Assembly: GCF_026210795.1 (NCBI RefSeq)
Contig: NC_089436.1
Location: 992,001-1,056,000 of the forward strand
DNA from: Rhizophagus irregularis
Lineage: Eukaryota > Glomeromycota > Glomeromycetes > Glomerales > Glomeraceae
Direction: 5' to 3'
DNA: 64,000 nucleotides
The notes under the pieces: model-generated
Databases searched by the model: none
The model's input: the letters and a program-made list of their open reading frames with translations, nothing else
What the model was told of the DNA's origin: nothing
Translations under genes and position numbers: made by a program
Shown: one piece after another, positions 1-11,399 of the stretch
Layout: each line of letters starts with the position of its first letter
Position numbering within the stretch: position 1 is the first letter of the stretch

Positions 1-292
1 GTTCAACTATTAAGGTCATCAAATAAATAGTTTCTTAGTAGATTTCTTTAGTGATTTTTTTAATAACGGGCAGGGCGACTTCTTCTGGCTCCTCTAGAGA
101 GGTTGGGCACTATCTTTAATCTAGGATTTATTAGACTAGTAGTTTATGTTTGTCCTTATGTATTGTTAAGCTCCAGTCGTGTCTATATCTTAAAAATAAA
201 AAAATTTCTTTAGTGATTTCTTCATGTGATCCCTTAGTCCAACGCGTCCAATTTAACTATAAAATAAAATAAAAATTCCTTAGCCCAATATA
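1..292. other. Gene-free flank
   Basis: No convincing reading frame on either strand. It is the AT-rich flank upstream of the decayed gene that begins near 293. Confidence 0.5.
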
Positions 293-3173
293 ATGGCTAA
301 TTACTTTGACGAAACCGAAGTTGAGCCTGGGATATTTTTCAATACCATAAAATTGGATTAGCACTTACAAAGAGGAACCCGAAAAGCTTACTTATAACAA
401 GTCCTCTGACAAACTCTTCAAAACTCTCCGTGATATTGTTGATAAAAGTTCAGATGACACGATGACAAGATAATTAGAAAAGCTCACGCTCTTTTGTCAA
501 CTAGCAAAGGTAAGAATAATTATATTATATTTTGCGGGTGCGGGCGCTGCTTCAGGATAAGAGTCTCCATATGAACTTTTTCATCACAACAAGGAGGTGC
601 AGCTGTTCGGTGTTCCTCTGATGGACTGTTCGTCCGTTGTGTCGCAGCTACGAGCGAATGGAGATTCTAAATAGCCATTTGATTATCTACGACTAGGAAG
701 TGCAGCTGTTCGGTGCTCCTTCGATGAACTGTTCGTTTGTCGTAGCCTGCTGCAGCCCAGAGCTTTAGCTTTAGTGAGATACAGAAAGATCAGGAAGACT
801 TTCCGAACTAATGGCCTTCTTTTTTTGTGATTTTAGAACCAACGTAAAAGTGGTAACGATATAGACAAACTGTCTGTGGCTCATTGTCGAAAACGAGACG
901 CGTATTCTTTGGATAGAACAGAAAAGACGGATTTGGAACTTCATAAGGTAAAACTTCAATATTAACTGTATAGATACGGAACTGACTACAATTGTATTTG
1001 TAATAGTATAGATTAATGGTGTTATTCAAGCTGTAACGCACGTCCAGTGCTACGCTGATGCTCTGAGTGATGGTGTAATTGCAAACCTGGAACTTGCATC
1101 CGAACCCATAACATCAGCGAGAAGAGTAAGATGTTATTTATGTTTTTTTTACACCTTTTGTTCTGCATCTATAAATTGTACATTACTAACGAATGAATGT
1201 GAATTTCAAGAATGAAAGAAAACGACCAGCCGAGGAATCTTTTACAACCATCACTCCTCCTCCCAACCTTCACAGTCACACTCCTCCTCCCCTCCAAGTT
1301 ATAACTACATGTATAATTCTTATAATGAAGAATAGACCGAAGTTGAGGATACATCAATTGAGGCCTCTCCAGTAATTTTTTTTTCGTTTTATTTGTCGTA
1401 TGATTTGCATAAGCTCGTTTCTAATTTGTATTGCTCTTTAAAGTCAAACGATCGTTATGAATCTGATGTAAGGATTACACGTGAGGTCGACAATAGTCCT
1501 TTTATAGCACAGACAGGGGAAGATTCAACGAAATACAAGGTTAGTGTTAATCGATGATAACATAATCTTTCAAAAACATTGCCACAATTTTGGCATTGAC
1601 TAATTTGGTTCATATTACTCAAGTTTGTCTTGTCATGGAGTCACGCGATTGATAAAGTTGTCATAAATAATGTATCTGAAAATGACGTAAGCATTGAGAA
1701 ATATTGTTTTGTGGTATTTTTATCCTGATATATTCTGATCCTGTCCTCTTTTTGTATAGTGGGTAACACAAAATGGACACAACATCTCTACCGATTTTCG
1801 TAATTTTCAGTTAAAGTCGATTGAAAAATTGAAAACTAATCCGACTTTATCATATGCAAAAGAAATTAGTTTGATATTGTAAGTATTTTTCTATGCAAGA
1901 CTACGGAATTTTGATTAAACTTTATATATACTATTTACAGGTGCCTATCGTCGATTATGTACTGTGAATTTAAACCAGAATACCTTGAATGTTCTGAAAA
2001 GACATGGAGCGAAGTTCACTAACTCCGAAGGGGTTGCCAGAGTTGCTGATCTTGTATAATCGAATACAGCAGGGTAAGTACCTTCGTTGATATTATTATA
2101 AGCAATCAGCAAACACATCAGTTTGTTTATTTGTATTTTTTAGTTTTTGAGTGAAAAAATTACTCAATACAAAAGTGGCGCAGCAACTGGTCGAAAGGGA
2201 ATTCATTATTAACGGACGAAGATGAAGACATTTTTGATTGTGTCCAGATTGTTTCGAGAAATTTGTAAGTTCTAAATTTAATAAAAAATATTTGTTAATG
2301 GTATTATTAACTCTCATTTTCTTCCTTGCAGTTTTACCTATTTATCCTCGGAGAGTTACATTGAGGACAAGAAATTAGACGAAGATACGTTTATTCATCG
2401 ATACTGTCATCGAGCTTTCATTAGTTTGGTAAGTCTTATGCGATCACTACAGTATACTAGATATATAAATAATGATTACATTTCATTATTGAAATAAAGA
2501 GCTAATAGCGAATCTGAAAGCTCCAAGGAGAGACGATTATTAGATGGGCATAGACATGGTAGAAAGCCAGATTTCCGGATCCTCTCAAAAATCGACGATA
2601 TTGATAGGGAATTTATATTTGGTGAGATTAAGCCACCACATTGCCCTGACACCGTAAATAAAAGTGTAATTAAATTAGCAGAATTCATGAAAGGGTCTTT
2701 ATACCTTATAATTAATATTTACGGTTATGTGGCTGGTCTAGAAATGTACGGTATATTAATTTGTGGTAAGTACAGTACCACTATTATAACTTTGCTGATG
2801 CTTGATTGCCAAGCTAATTAGATATAAAACAAATAATAGGAAGTGAGATTAAAATCTTTAGCATCTATTTGGCATATGAAGGTCTTTACCGTTTTAATCT
2901 ATTATCGAAAGTATTGCTTCCAACGGAAAACGCGAATTTTTTAAACATAATCACCTCTATATTAGTTATTGATAAGAACCTTACTTCATGATCTTCAAAA
3001 AAGTCGCTTCGCAATGTAATCTCATTGTTTTTATTTACGTAAGAGAGGGTAAGATCTACTATTTGTACTATAAATTCATCATCATCAACTCAATCATCAA
3101 ATCTCCCTCACCCATATTATCGAAAGTCAAATTCTTCACCTAAGAAAATACGTGTGCCGATAGTCAGAGCTTA
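293..3173 (+). pseudogene. Decayed multi-exon gene with a C-terminal PD-(D/E)XK-like block
   Basis: A start is visible at 293 (MANYFDETEVEP...). The first exon then shows an apparent one-base insertion near 350 and an in-frame TAA near 472, so the gene is probably dead. Plausible exons bounded by AG and GT can be followed: about 837-946 (NQRKSGNDIDKLSVAHCRKR), 1029-1123, 1210-1300, 1446-1540, 1761-1880, 1942-2030, 2332-2430 and 2500-2700. The last of these reads RKPDFRIL, then IDREFIFGEIKPP, then a stretch ending KLAEFMKGS. Later fragments at 2700-2980 continue in the same style. P-D-F followed by G-E-I-K fits a PD-(D/E)XK nuclease core. I believe it belongs to a large repeated protein family in Rhizophagus, but I cannot name it. 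Exon borders are approximate and the function is unknown. Confidence 0.55.
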
Positions 3174-3840
3174 GTTAGGTGGTGCATAAAAATTCATATG
3201 TTGGGACGATTAAATAGTATTGTGATAGTCTATATTCATTAATATTGATTATATGTATGCACTGTTTTCATATTTAAAAAAAATGTTACAATGCGAAATA
3301 TCAATTACCTTAATTATTTTTTGTTGCAACCTTATATGTGAACACTGAACATGGATGAGTATGTGCATCGTTTATATGCCAATTTTTTTATACATAATCG
3401 TTTTATTGTACAAACAGTACGAACATCAAATGTGTACATTTAACCCATGTAAAAGTGATTGGCGTGAACAATTGTTCACGCGCACATGATTTTATGTATA
3501 CAGCATCGGAAAAATGAATACGTGTATATGTTAAAAGGTTAGCAAGAAAACGGCTCAGGAACTCGATTGGTGATCTGTAACTCATCTCATGCCACAAATT
3601 GATGTAAATTCGAGATATAAATTCCCGATATGCTTGTAATCAAATAAAAATGAATATGATGTCTTATTATAATATACTTGCTATAAATTGCTAAAAACAC
3701 TATAAATCTATGAAATTACTATAAAATGTTATAAACTATTTATAATCGTAAAAATGGTTAAAACTAATTACTATTCTGGCTTAAATCCTGTAGTAGTGCA
3801 GGCATTAAACAATCTGCAATATAGGTAGGTATAGTGGTGA
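3174..3840. other. Gene-free AT-rich spacer
   Basis: No reading frame with gene-like character. Around 3660-3760 there are loose direct repeats built on words such as ATAAA and CTATAAA. Confidence 0.4.
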
Positions 3841-3843
3841 AAA

Positions 3844-4206
3844 ACCAGAAATGTGGTGTTCTCATGTTCATTATCCATTTAAGAAACTTCTTGAAAATAA
3901 CCTAAAACACTTTTCTAAGAATGGATTTATTCAAATGATTGAAAGATCATATAAAGATGGGGATTTAAAGCTGAGAGACACTCATTTCATATTTATTGTA
4001 CTGTATATGACTTCTTGGTAATTATCTGTAAAAATACCATTGAATGTGCTAACAATCATCTAAAGAAATGTATTACTAAATCATCTAAAAAGAATCTTAC
4101 ATATTCTGATTTTATATGAAAGAATATGAAAAAAGGAGGAAATGTATCATTACTCAGTTCTGATGAAGTTGATGAGATTTTTATGAATTATTCTTTATAT
4201 CCATAG
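3844..4206 (+). pseudogene. Unrecognised protein remnant
   Basis: A stop-free stretch from 3844 (KPEMWCSHVHYPFKKLLENN...) runs to about 4019. After a frame change it continues to about 4206 (...NVSLLSSDEVDEIFMNYSLY), with one in-frame TGA. The composition looks like a real protein (Trp, Cys, alternating charges) rather than translated AT-rich noise. The two blocks probably came from one gene, perhaps a transposon or a repeated family. No domain recognised. Confidence 0.3.
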
Positions 4207-4316
4207 CGTAATTATTATAAATATACACACGTCAAATAACCAAAAACAGGCAAAAAAAATGGCTAGAATTGCAGAAACTATTCGCAAATTTATATAAACT
4301 ATTTAGTATAGGTTAA

Positions 4317-4371
4317 TTCGCAAATAGCCAAAAACAGCCAAGAATAGCCAAGAATAGCCAAGAATAGCCAC
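4317..4371. repeat. 10-bp tandem repeat
   Basis: Short direct repeat of GCCAAGAATA, about four to five units, with a degenerate first unit (GCCAAAAACA). Confidence 0.75.
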
Positions 4372-4631
4372 TGCTTTTCGTGCCATTTTTTTTGCCGATT
4401 TTTAGCATTTCGACCTGTGATAATATGGCGAATAATGAAAATTGCTTATTTCATATTAGTGCAAAAGCTATCCAACAGGCTTGGAGAGCTTTTAAGTTGA
4501 GAAGTAAATAAAGTAAATTCCAAATGAAGAAAAGCTATAGAAAAAGAAAATAGTAATATTTAAAAAAACAAGTAAGTTTTTTAATTTTATTTTATTTTTT
4601 ATTATTTTTAGAATTTATCTAATTATTATCA

Positions 4632-4735
4632 GGGGTGATGATCACCAGTAACTGAAATTATGTCAATTGACCAGCATTAAAAAATATAGTGCCAGTAAAA
4701 ATTGATAATTCTGGCCAACTGGTGATGATCACCTC
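4632..4735. mobile_element. Short inverted-repeat (MITE-like) element
   Basis: About 100 bp bounded by inverted repeats, GGTGATGATCACCAGT on the left and ACTGGTGATGATCACC on the right. Nothing coding lies between. I could not identify a clear target duplication, so the superfamily is unknown. Confidence 0.5.
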
Positions 4736-4738
4736 CAG

Positions 4739-5978
4739 TAATTTGAAGTAAAAACCTTATTTTTATTTATATATAATTAACTTAATTATGTATCATTTCT
4801 AGAATTTGAATCAATACTTTACAATATGTAACTTATGCAAATTCAAATGTTTACGATAATTTAGAAAATCCAAAAAAATGTTAATAAGATATATGTGGAT
4901 GTGAAATCCAATAGTGACTTAAATAATCAAAATGAAATAATATAAAATAGATTGAAGTAAAAGTATACATATTGCTATATAGTAATTAGCAACTTTATAG
5001 AACCCACCTACTATTAAGATATATTACTGGTAAAAATTTTATTTTCATATAAAACCTTACTTTAGTAAAAAGGAAAAAAATCATAATCAAAGAATTTTAT
5101 ATATAAACTTTACTTTAAATTATAGGATGACTTATTTTAATAGTAGATGAAGTTTTAACTTTATTCAATAATTAATATATTGTAGGATGCAATAAGCTAA
5201 GCAATCTATACTTTATCTAAAAAAGTTAAATAGTCATGATGTATTATTTGATGCAAGACAAGATAAATTTAGCAAAATTAAGAAAAATGAATGGAAATGT
5301 TATTAAATTTAATATTTTTTTATAAATAATTTATATATATATATATAATATATTATGATTTTTAATAGGTTCAATAATTTTCTTAACAAGCAAAAAATAA
5401 CATTATATAACATATTAAAAAAGCCATTCATGTAAAATTTGTAAAACTTGTAAAACTAAAAGCTGAAAATCATCAAATTATATATAATAAAGGGCAAAAC
5501 TTCAGAATTCTGAAGTAATATGTAAATGTTATAAAAAATTAAATCAATCTATCAATTATTCAATCCAAATAATGATTTACAATATACTTATTTAAATTCA
5601 ATTATTGATCATATCTTTATTAATCAAAATATAGAAAAGAATTCAATTGCTTTTGAAATAGCAGTTGCTGTAAATTACTTAGATTCAATAAAGGGTATTA
5701 ATATAGTTTCAAGTAAAATTATTAGGCAAATGAACTACTTTTTAAAAAAAATGCAGGTTGTTAAATATGAAGAATTAATTAGTTTATATTTGATATCTAA
5801 TTATTAAATGTATTATAACTACATATGTATGTAAAATCCACTTACTAGAAATAGTGAAATCCTAGATTTTAGATCAAAAACCTGGTTTTAGAATCTAGTT
5901 TGCAAATCTTTAAGTCTAAATTTTAAATCAAAAGTGGACTAGATTCTAAAAAATCCTAACTAATAAAGTATTAATATA
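4739..5978. other. Gene-free AT-rich region
   Basis: Very AT-rich with no sustained reading frame. At 5843-5960 the words TAGATTTTAGA / CTAGATTCTAAA recur in both orientations, which looks like a worn element end, but I cannot delimit it. Confidence 0.35.
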
Positions 5979-6089
5979 TATTACATCAGGAAATTTTATA
6001 GTGCAAAAAATTGTGTAAGTTTACGATTTTGTAAGTTTATGAAAGTTTATGGCATAATATTTCGAAAATTTCAAAATATTACGTAAGTT

Positions 6090-6522
6090 TACAATTTCGT
6101 AAGATTTATGTGATATTACGGTTAAAATATTACACAAGTTTTCAATATCATAAGATTTACGCAATATTACGGTCAAAATATTTCAAAAATTTACGAAACT
6201 GTAAACCTGCGTAATATTATGGTTAAAATATTTCAAAAATTTACAAAACTGTAAATCTGCGTAATATTACAGTTAAAATATTTCAAAAATTTACAAGACT
6301 GTAAACCTGCGTAATATTACGGTTAAAATATTTCAAAAATTTACGAGACTGTAAACCTGCGTAATATTACAGTTAAAATATTTTGAAAATTTACGAGACT
6401 GTAAACTTGCGTAATATTACGATTAAAATATTTCAAAAATTTACGAGACTGTAAACCTGCGTAATATTACGGTTAAAATATTTCAAAAATTTACGAGATT
6501 GTAAACCTGCGTAATATTACTA
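6090..6522. repeat. 50-bp subterminal tandem repeat
   Basis: About eight copies of a 50-bp unit. Landmarks are ATTTACGAGACTGTAAACC, then TGCGTAATATTAC, then GGTTAAAATATTTCAAAA. The units are very alike near the centre and worn at the left edge. They form the left subterminal part of the candidate element at 5981-10262. Confidence 0.85.
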
Positions 6523-6539
6523 TTCGATCGTTAAAGCTG

Positions 6540-7780
6540 CGTATGCAGTAGAATATATACAAGGGGCATGTGATACTATTGAATAATCAAAAATAATATA
6601 AACACCTTTTCTTTTATATAAACACCTTTTTTTTAAAGTTTGGGAAAGCAAATTTATTTTTATTTACGAATTTTTTATTATTTACAATTTTTATGTTAAA
6701 AATTAAAGTAAATTCTAATTTTTATTATAACTTAATAAAAAAATACATATTTGATACTTGTTCGCTACTATTTTATAAAATAGTACCCAGGCTGTATGAC
6801 GTGGACGTCAGTATCAGTCATAGTCCAAAAAAAATGTGAGTCTCCAGTCGATATTTGGTACGAACTGGGTCTAGCTACTCACTTAATAAATAATAAAAAA
6901 ATAAAAATAATTATCTTCTTCTACGATACGTAGGTAAGTTTCTCCTTGCCCTACGATTATCACGCGTGACTAAAATTAATCAAATTTATCAAATTTAAAA
7001 CATGAACGTAAATATTAATTATAAATTTTATTATAGTATAATTACCCGGCCTCTCCCAAAATTTCGTTCTAAATTCGCGATAATATCTTTGGCCGGTATG
7101 CATTCACAGCCGCCGCTCAGGGTTACCATTACGATAAAGGACATAGTTCTAAATATCAAAATCAGTTTGAATATTTAATAAATATATTTAATTTATATGA
7201 ATGTAATTTTATTTATTTACTTACATGGTAATCCCTGACGAGGTTCCTCCACTTTTGGCTGCACTGTTGCCCAGAAATCCTCGTTCGAAATATTCTATTT
7301 ATTCTGATTCAATTAAATGGATTGGTTAATTTGAATTTAAATTCTTTCTTAAAGAAATTATAGATATTAGTCATATGAACCTATTGGCAACAGAGTCCTA
7401 AAAATCATGGCGGCTTTTACCATTAATATTGTAGTAGGCGCAGTTTCTGTCTTAGCGTATGTCAACAAGTTCATCTATCATAGCCCAGTTTCAATGGACG
7501 TTATAATGGGAACGACGTGAACGTATGTGGCAAGGCATTATTAGATTAGATTTGATTTTATAATTTGATTTTGGGATGAGTAAAAATTTGAAAGAAAGTC
7601 GTAAAATGTCACTTTAAATAAAATTTGAACAATACCTCTTTGGTTTGATTTTATTTTTTGTTTCAATTAAAATTTAATTTATTAGACTTTTTATCATTAA
7701 ACATATTAATTAAATCTCATACGGATATGGATTATCTAAATATAAATATGATTAAATCAAAAAATAAAAAAAATCTTAGT
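6540..7780. other. No gene recognised
   Basis: Within the candidate element. At 7040-7160 and 7225-7300 the base composition is less AT-rich. Minus-strand reading gives short blocks such as FERGFLGNSAAKSGGTSSG that may be exon relics, but I cannot assemble or identify a gene. Confidence 0.3.
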
Positions 7781-8170
7781 TTGATTTCAATTAAAAATAA
7801 TTGAAAATCATGTACATGTTTAATTGTTTTAAATATAAATATCAATATATATATCATATTTAAAAATAAAACAATTTATTATTAGCACATTCTATTGAAT
7901 TTTAAATATTTCGTATACATTTCTTAAAAAAATTAATTTTTTTTTAATCAATTTAATTTAATTAAAAATAATTGAAAATCATGAATTATTTTAAATATAA
8001 ATATCAATATATCACATTTAAAAATAAACCAATTTATTATTAGCACATTTTATTGAATTTTAAAAAAATCAATTTTTTTTTTTAAAAAAAAAATCATCAA
8101 TATATCATATTTAAAAATAAAACAATTATATTCTGATTAAATATTTTGTGTACATTTCTTAAAAAAATCA
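7780..8170. repeat. Degenerate ~165-bp direct repeats
   Basis: The block AATTAAAAATAATTGAAAAT followed by AAATATAAATATCAATATAT occurs near 7793, 7960 and, in part, 8090, with a spacing of about 165 bp. Confidence 0.5.
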
Positions 8171-8235
8171 TAAAAAAAATCTTGTACATTATACATGCAA
8201 TTACTAAATATCATCCTCTTGTGATAAATAAAAAA

Positions 8236-8377
8236 TTACACAACACAAATTCAACACAAATTCAACACAAATTCAACACAAATTTAACAAATTTAACAAA
8301 TTTAACAAAATTTGGCCAAAATTAATAATTTTTTACTAGAATTATCAACACAAATTGAACACAAATTGAACACAAAT
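8236..8377. repeat. 11-bp tandem repeats
   Basis: Units of AACACAAATTC repeat at 8236-8280 and grade into AAATTTAAC units to about 8312. A related run (AACACAAATTG) is at 8346-8377. Confidence 0.7.
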
Positions 8378-8559
8378 TTCAGTCACGATTTATTTATATC
8401 ACACCTGCTATATGATGTACATGATTTTTTAAAATACAGATTTCCATAATTTTACGATAACGTATTTTCTGGCCAATCAAAATTAGACTGATCCTTGTAT
8501 GTGATTTAATCATTTAATCATGCATGCGTTTTTTGTCTTATTTATTTTTATCTCTTATT

Positions 8560-9510
8560 TCTTTATTCTTTTGTTCAATATTTTTAATTTTTTGTCTCTT
8601 CTTTCTATTATTTCTTTAATTATATACAATATATTTACATATATTTCATAATTTATTGCTTTGCAGATATAGAAATATTTGTTTATTAATACTAATTATT
8701 TTAATATTAATGCGTTTTTTTACCTTTTTGTTATTTTGTATCATAATACTAACAATAATATCCATTTTTCCTTTATTCCTTTTTACTTGTACTTTAAGGG
8801 GAGAGTGTAATCACGTGACTTTTGATTGACTATCATGGCACAAAATTTTTTTTGTGCTATTCAGAACGTCCATGTCTAATAAAACATTTGTAAATTACTA
8901 AATATTAAAAAAAATATATTATTTTCTTACCTTTTGGAACCTGAAAGTTCACCAGGTATAGTTTTTATTTAGACTTAAATATTATATTTTGGAGAAAATA
9001 TCAAAGAAGTTCCAAAAAGGTTGCGAATCGCTTAGTGAAAGTTTAGAATCTCTCTACTGGAAAACATAATATTATTTTTTTAACAAAAAGCATTTTATCA
9101 TTAATTAATTTAATATATTTGTATTCTATATGTATGTTTTCACATGTCTTTACAAAAATAATAATAAAATAATACATAATTATTCAAACTAAAGTACTTT
9201 TGTTTTTGGGCTTCATATTTTAAATTTTTGCGCCATTGATAGTCTTATTATAAATCACATGACTACACGTTCCCCTTAATACTAACAATACTAACGATAC
9301 TAACAACATGTTTATTTTTTCCTTTTTTTATTCTTTTGTTCAATTACTTTGCAGGTATAGAAATATTTATTTATTAATACTAATTATTTTAATATTAACG
9401 TGTTTTTTTTTACCTCTTTGTTACTTTATGTTGTAATACTAACAATACTATCTACATTTTCTTTATTCCTTTTTACTTGTACTTTAATACTAACGATAAT
9501 ATCCATATTT
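8560..9510. repeat. Direct duplication flanking an inserted element
   Basis: The stretch 8560-8797 is repeated at about 9325-9500. Shared landmarks are CTTTGCAGRTATAGAAATATT, GTTTTTTTTACC and CCTTTTTACTTGTACTTTAA. The second copy runs uninterrupted through CTTTAATACTAAC and so shows the empty site of the element at 8798-9275. Confidence 0.7.
8798..9275. mobile_element. piggyBac-type non-autonomous element (TTAA duplication)
   Basis: 478 bp bounded by inverted repeats, left GGGGAGAGTGTAATCACGTG and right, read on the other strand, GGGGAACGTGTAGTCATGTG. It is flanked on both sides by TTAA (8794-8797 and 9276-9279), the duplication specific to the piggyBac superfamily. The neighbouring direct repeat at about 9480 carries the same flank with a single TTAA and no insertion. 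No coding capacity. Confidence 0.75.
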
Positions 9511-9769
9511 CTTTTACTCCTTTACTGTTTCTTTAACTCTTTTTACCTTAATACTAACAATAATAACAATATTTCTTTTATCTTTATATCTAATACTAAC
9601 GTTACTATAGCTGTTTCTCTTCTTTTTACGTCTAATAATATTGTTACTCTTTACTCTTTCTTTTTTTTACTTTTATGTATTCTGTATATATTAATAAATA
9701 CTTGTAATTTTTTATAGTTTAATAAAATTATATCTAATAAAACATACATTATATAAACTTATAGTACAG

Positions 9770-10255
9770 AAAATGAAGTATTATTTATCAAAATATTTTG
9801 AAATATTACAAAATATTAAGTTGTGTAAAATCACAGAATATTACGAATCGTCAAATTATGAAGCATTACGCATCATAGAATTTCGAAATATTTTAAAAAG
9901 TTGCGAAGTATTATGCAGTAAAATTACGGAATATTATAAATCGTAAAATTACGAAGCCTTGCATATAGTAATATTTCAAAATATTTTAAAAAGTTACAAA
10001 ATATTACGCTTATGCAAACTTGCGGCAGGTCTGAAAACTTACAAAATATTATGTAAAATTACGAAATATTGCGAACCGCAAAATTACAGAATATTACAAA
10101 TCGTAAAATTACGAAGCTTTGCATATCGTAATATTTCAAAATATTTTAAAAAGTTACAAAATATTACACTTACGTAAACTTGCGGTGGGTCTGAAAGCTT
10201 ACGAAATATTATGATGTGTAAACTTGCGCAACTTTTCGCACTATATAATTTTCTG
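9770..10255. repeat. Right-hand subterminal repeats
   Basis: Repeats of AAATATTACGAATCGTAAAA, CAAAATATTTTAAAAAGTT and CTTACGTAAACTTGCGG. They are related in inverse orientation to the 50-bp array at 6090-6522. Short open frames here are shadows of the repeat. Confidence 0.7.
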
Positions 10256-10333
10256 ATGTAAATAGAAATCAAATATTAAATATACAAGTCATAAAAGAAT
10301 AATATAAAATTATATTATATTTAAATTATATAC

Positions 10334-10816
10334 TAGAGTTTGGAACTGGTTTTATTTTTAAAAACTGAATTTAAAATGAATGCAACTGGTTCAATCCATT
10401 TCAAACTGATTTCACAAAATCTGATTGAAACTGAATAATTAAATTGTATATATTTGATAATTCTAGCCAAAATTAAATGTGATCGGCATAAATCTGGCCA
10501 AGTTATAATTTCAGCCAGAATTACAACCCTTGTATAATACAATATGAAATTGTGTGAGACACAATTATCTATAATAAAATTTTGTGTAATATAACTTATC
10601 TGGCAGCTAAACTATTTAATTATAATTACGTAATTTTAATTTCGTAATTCAGGCTAGTACTATAAAGTTTCAATATCAAACCAGGTTGAAAATCTGGTTG
10701 CATCTGTTTTAAATGCAAACCAGTTTTCAAAATATAAATTCAGGTCAAACTGAATTGTCAAAAAATCAGTTAGAACTAATTTTTAAACCAGTTGGTACAA
10801 CCGGTTCTAAACTCTA
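10334..10816. mobile_element. hAT-type non-autonomous element
   Basis: 483 bp with inverted termini TAGAGTTTGGAACTGGTT and, read on the other strand, TAGAGTTTAGAACCGGTT. The flanking 8 bp are TTATATAC (10326-10333) and TTATATAT (10817-10824), 7 of 8 identical. An 8-bp duplication and a TAGAG terminus fit the hAT superfamily. AACTGGTT / ACCAGTT words recur inside both ends. No transposase. Confidence 0.7.
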
Positions 10817-10826
10817 TTATATATTA

Positions 10827-10998
10827 CAGTCAGACCTCCATAATTGCACATCCTTTGGCATAATTTTCAAAATAGTGCATTTATAGAAGTAAAATAATTA
10901 GAGATCATATAAGCTTGAGACTGAATCAGAGAGTGTATTTAGAGAGGGTATATATAGTGGATGCAATTATAAAAAGTGCAATTATAGAGGTCTGACTG
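10827..10998. mobile_element. Tc1/mariner-type miniature element
   Basis: 172 bp, starting CAGTCAGACCTCCATAATTG and ending with the inverse (TATAGAGGTCTGACTG). It is flanked by TA on both sides (10825-10826, 10999-11000). It lies directly against the hAT-type element at 10334-10816. Confidence 0.8.
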
Positions 10999-11139
10999 TA
11001 TATAGTAAAGTTTTTCATGAACCAGCTCACAAACTAAAAATATATTAACTTGTAAGTCTATTATAAACTAACTTGTGAGAAATCTTACTGTATAATTTGC
11101 TAAAAACTTACTATAAATTGATTTTAATTAATAATAAAA

Positions 11140-11395
11140 TTATGTAAAAAAGTGAATTGCAATATTGCAATTTATATTTTTATATTAAAATCATATAAAA
11201 AGGTGAATTACAATACCACAATTTACTTTTTATATAGAATCAATATAAAAAAGTAAATTGCAAATTTGCAATATCACAACTCACTTTTTTTTATATAAAA
11301 TCAATATAAAAAAGTGAATCACAATATCACAACTCACTTTTTTATATAAAATCAATATAAAATAGTGAATTCCAATATTGCAATTCATTTTTTTT
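11140..11395. repeat. Palindromic satellite, diverged copy
   Basis: Four to five units, each able to fold on itself: AAAAAAGTGAATTGCAATA pairs with TATTGCAATTCACTTTTT. It is the same family as the 52-bp array inside the element at 15170-16001, but more worn. Confidence 0.75.
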
Positions 11396-11399
11396 ATAT

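Larger units (their letters stand above)
5981..10262. mobile_element. Candidate 4.3-kb element with terminal inverted repeats
   Basis: The left end TTACATCAGGAAATTTTATA and the right end, read on the other strand (TTACATCAGAAAATTATATA), match over about 30 bp with few differences. Both ends sit next to a TA dinucleotide (5979-5980 and 10263-10264), though in such AT-rich DNA this is weak evidence. Just inside each end lie arrays of related GTAATATTACG / GTAAACTTGCG words, in opposite orientation on the two sides, as expected for subterminal transposase-binding repeats. No transposase is recognisable inside. It may instead be two related ends brought together. Confidence 0.5.

Noticed and set aside
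8236-8377. Evenly spaced short repeats considered as a CRISPR array
   Set aside because: Units are 11 bp, directly abutting and without spacers, in eukaryotic DNA. A simple tandem repeat.
9400-9717. 105-residue plus-strand open frame, highly hydrophobic (Phe/Leu/Ile/Ser)
   Set aside because: It is a translation of T-rich repeated sequence (TACTAACAATACTAAC with CTTTTT runs) inside the duplicated repeat. A membrane protein is not supported.
9959-10272. Open frames at 9959-10177 (+) and 10084-10272 (-)
   Set aside because: Both lie within the right subterminal repeats and simply translate the repeat unit.
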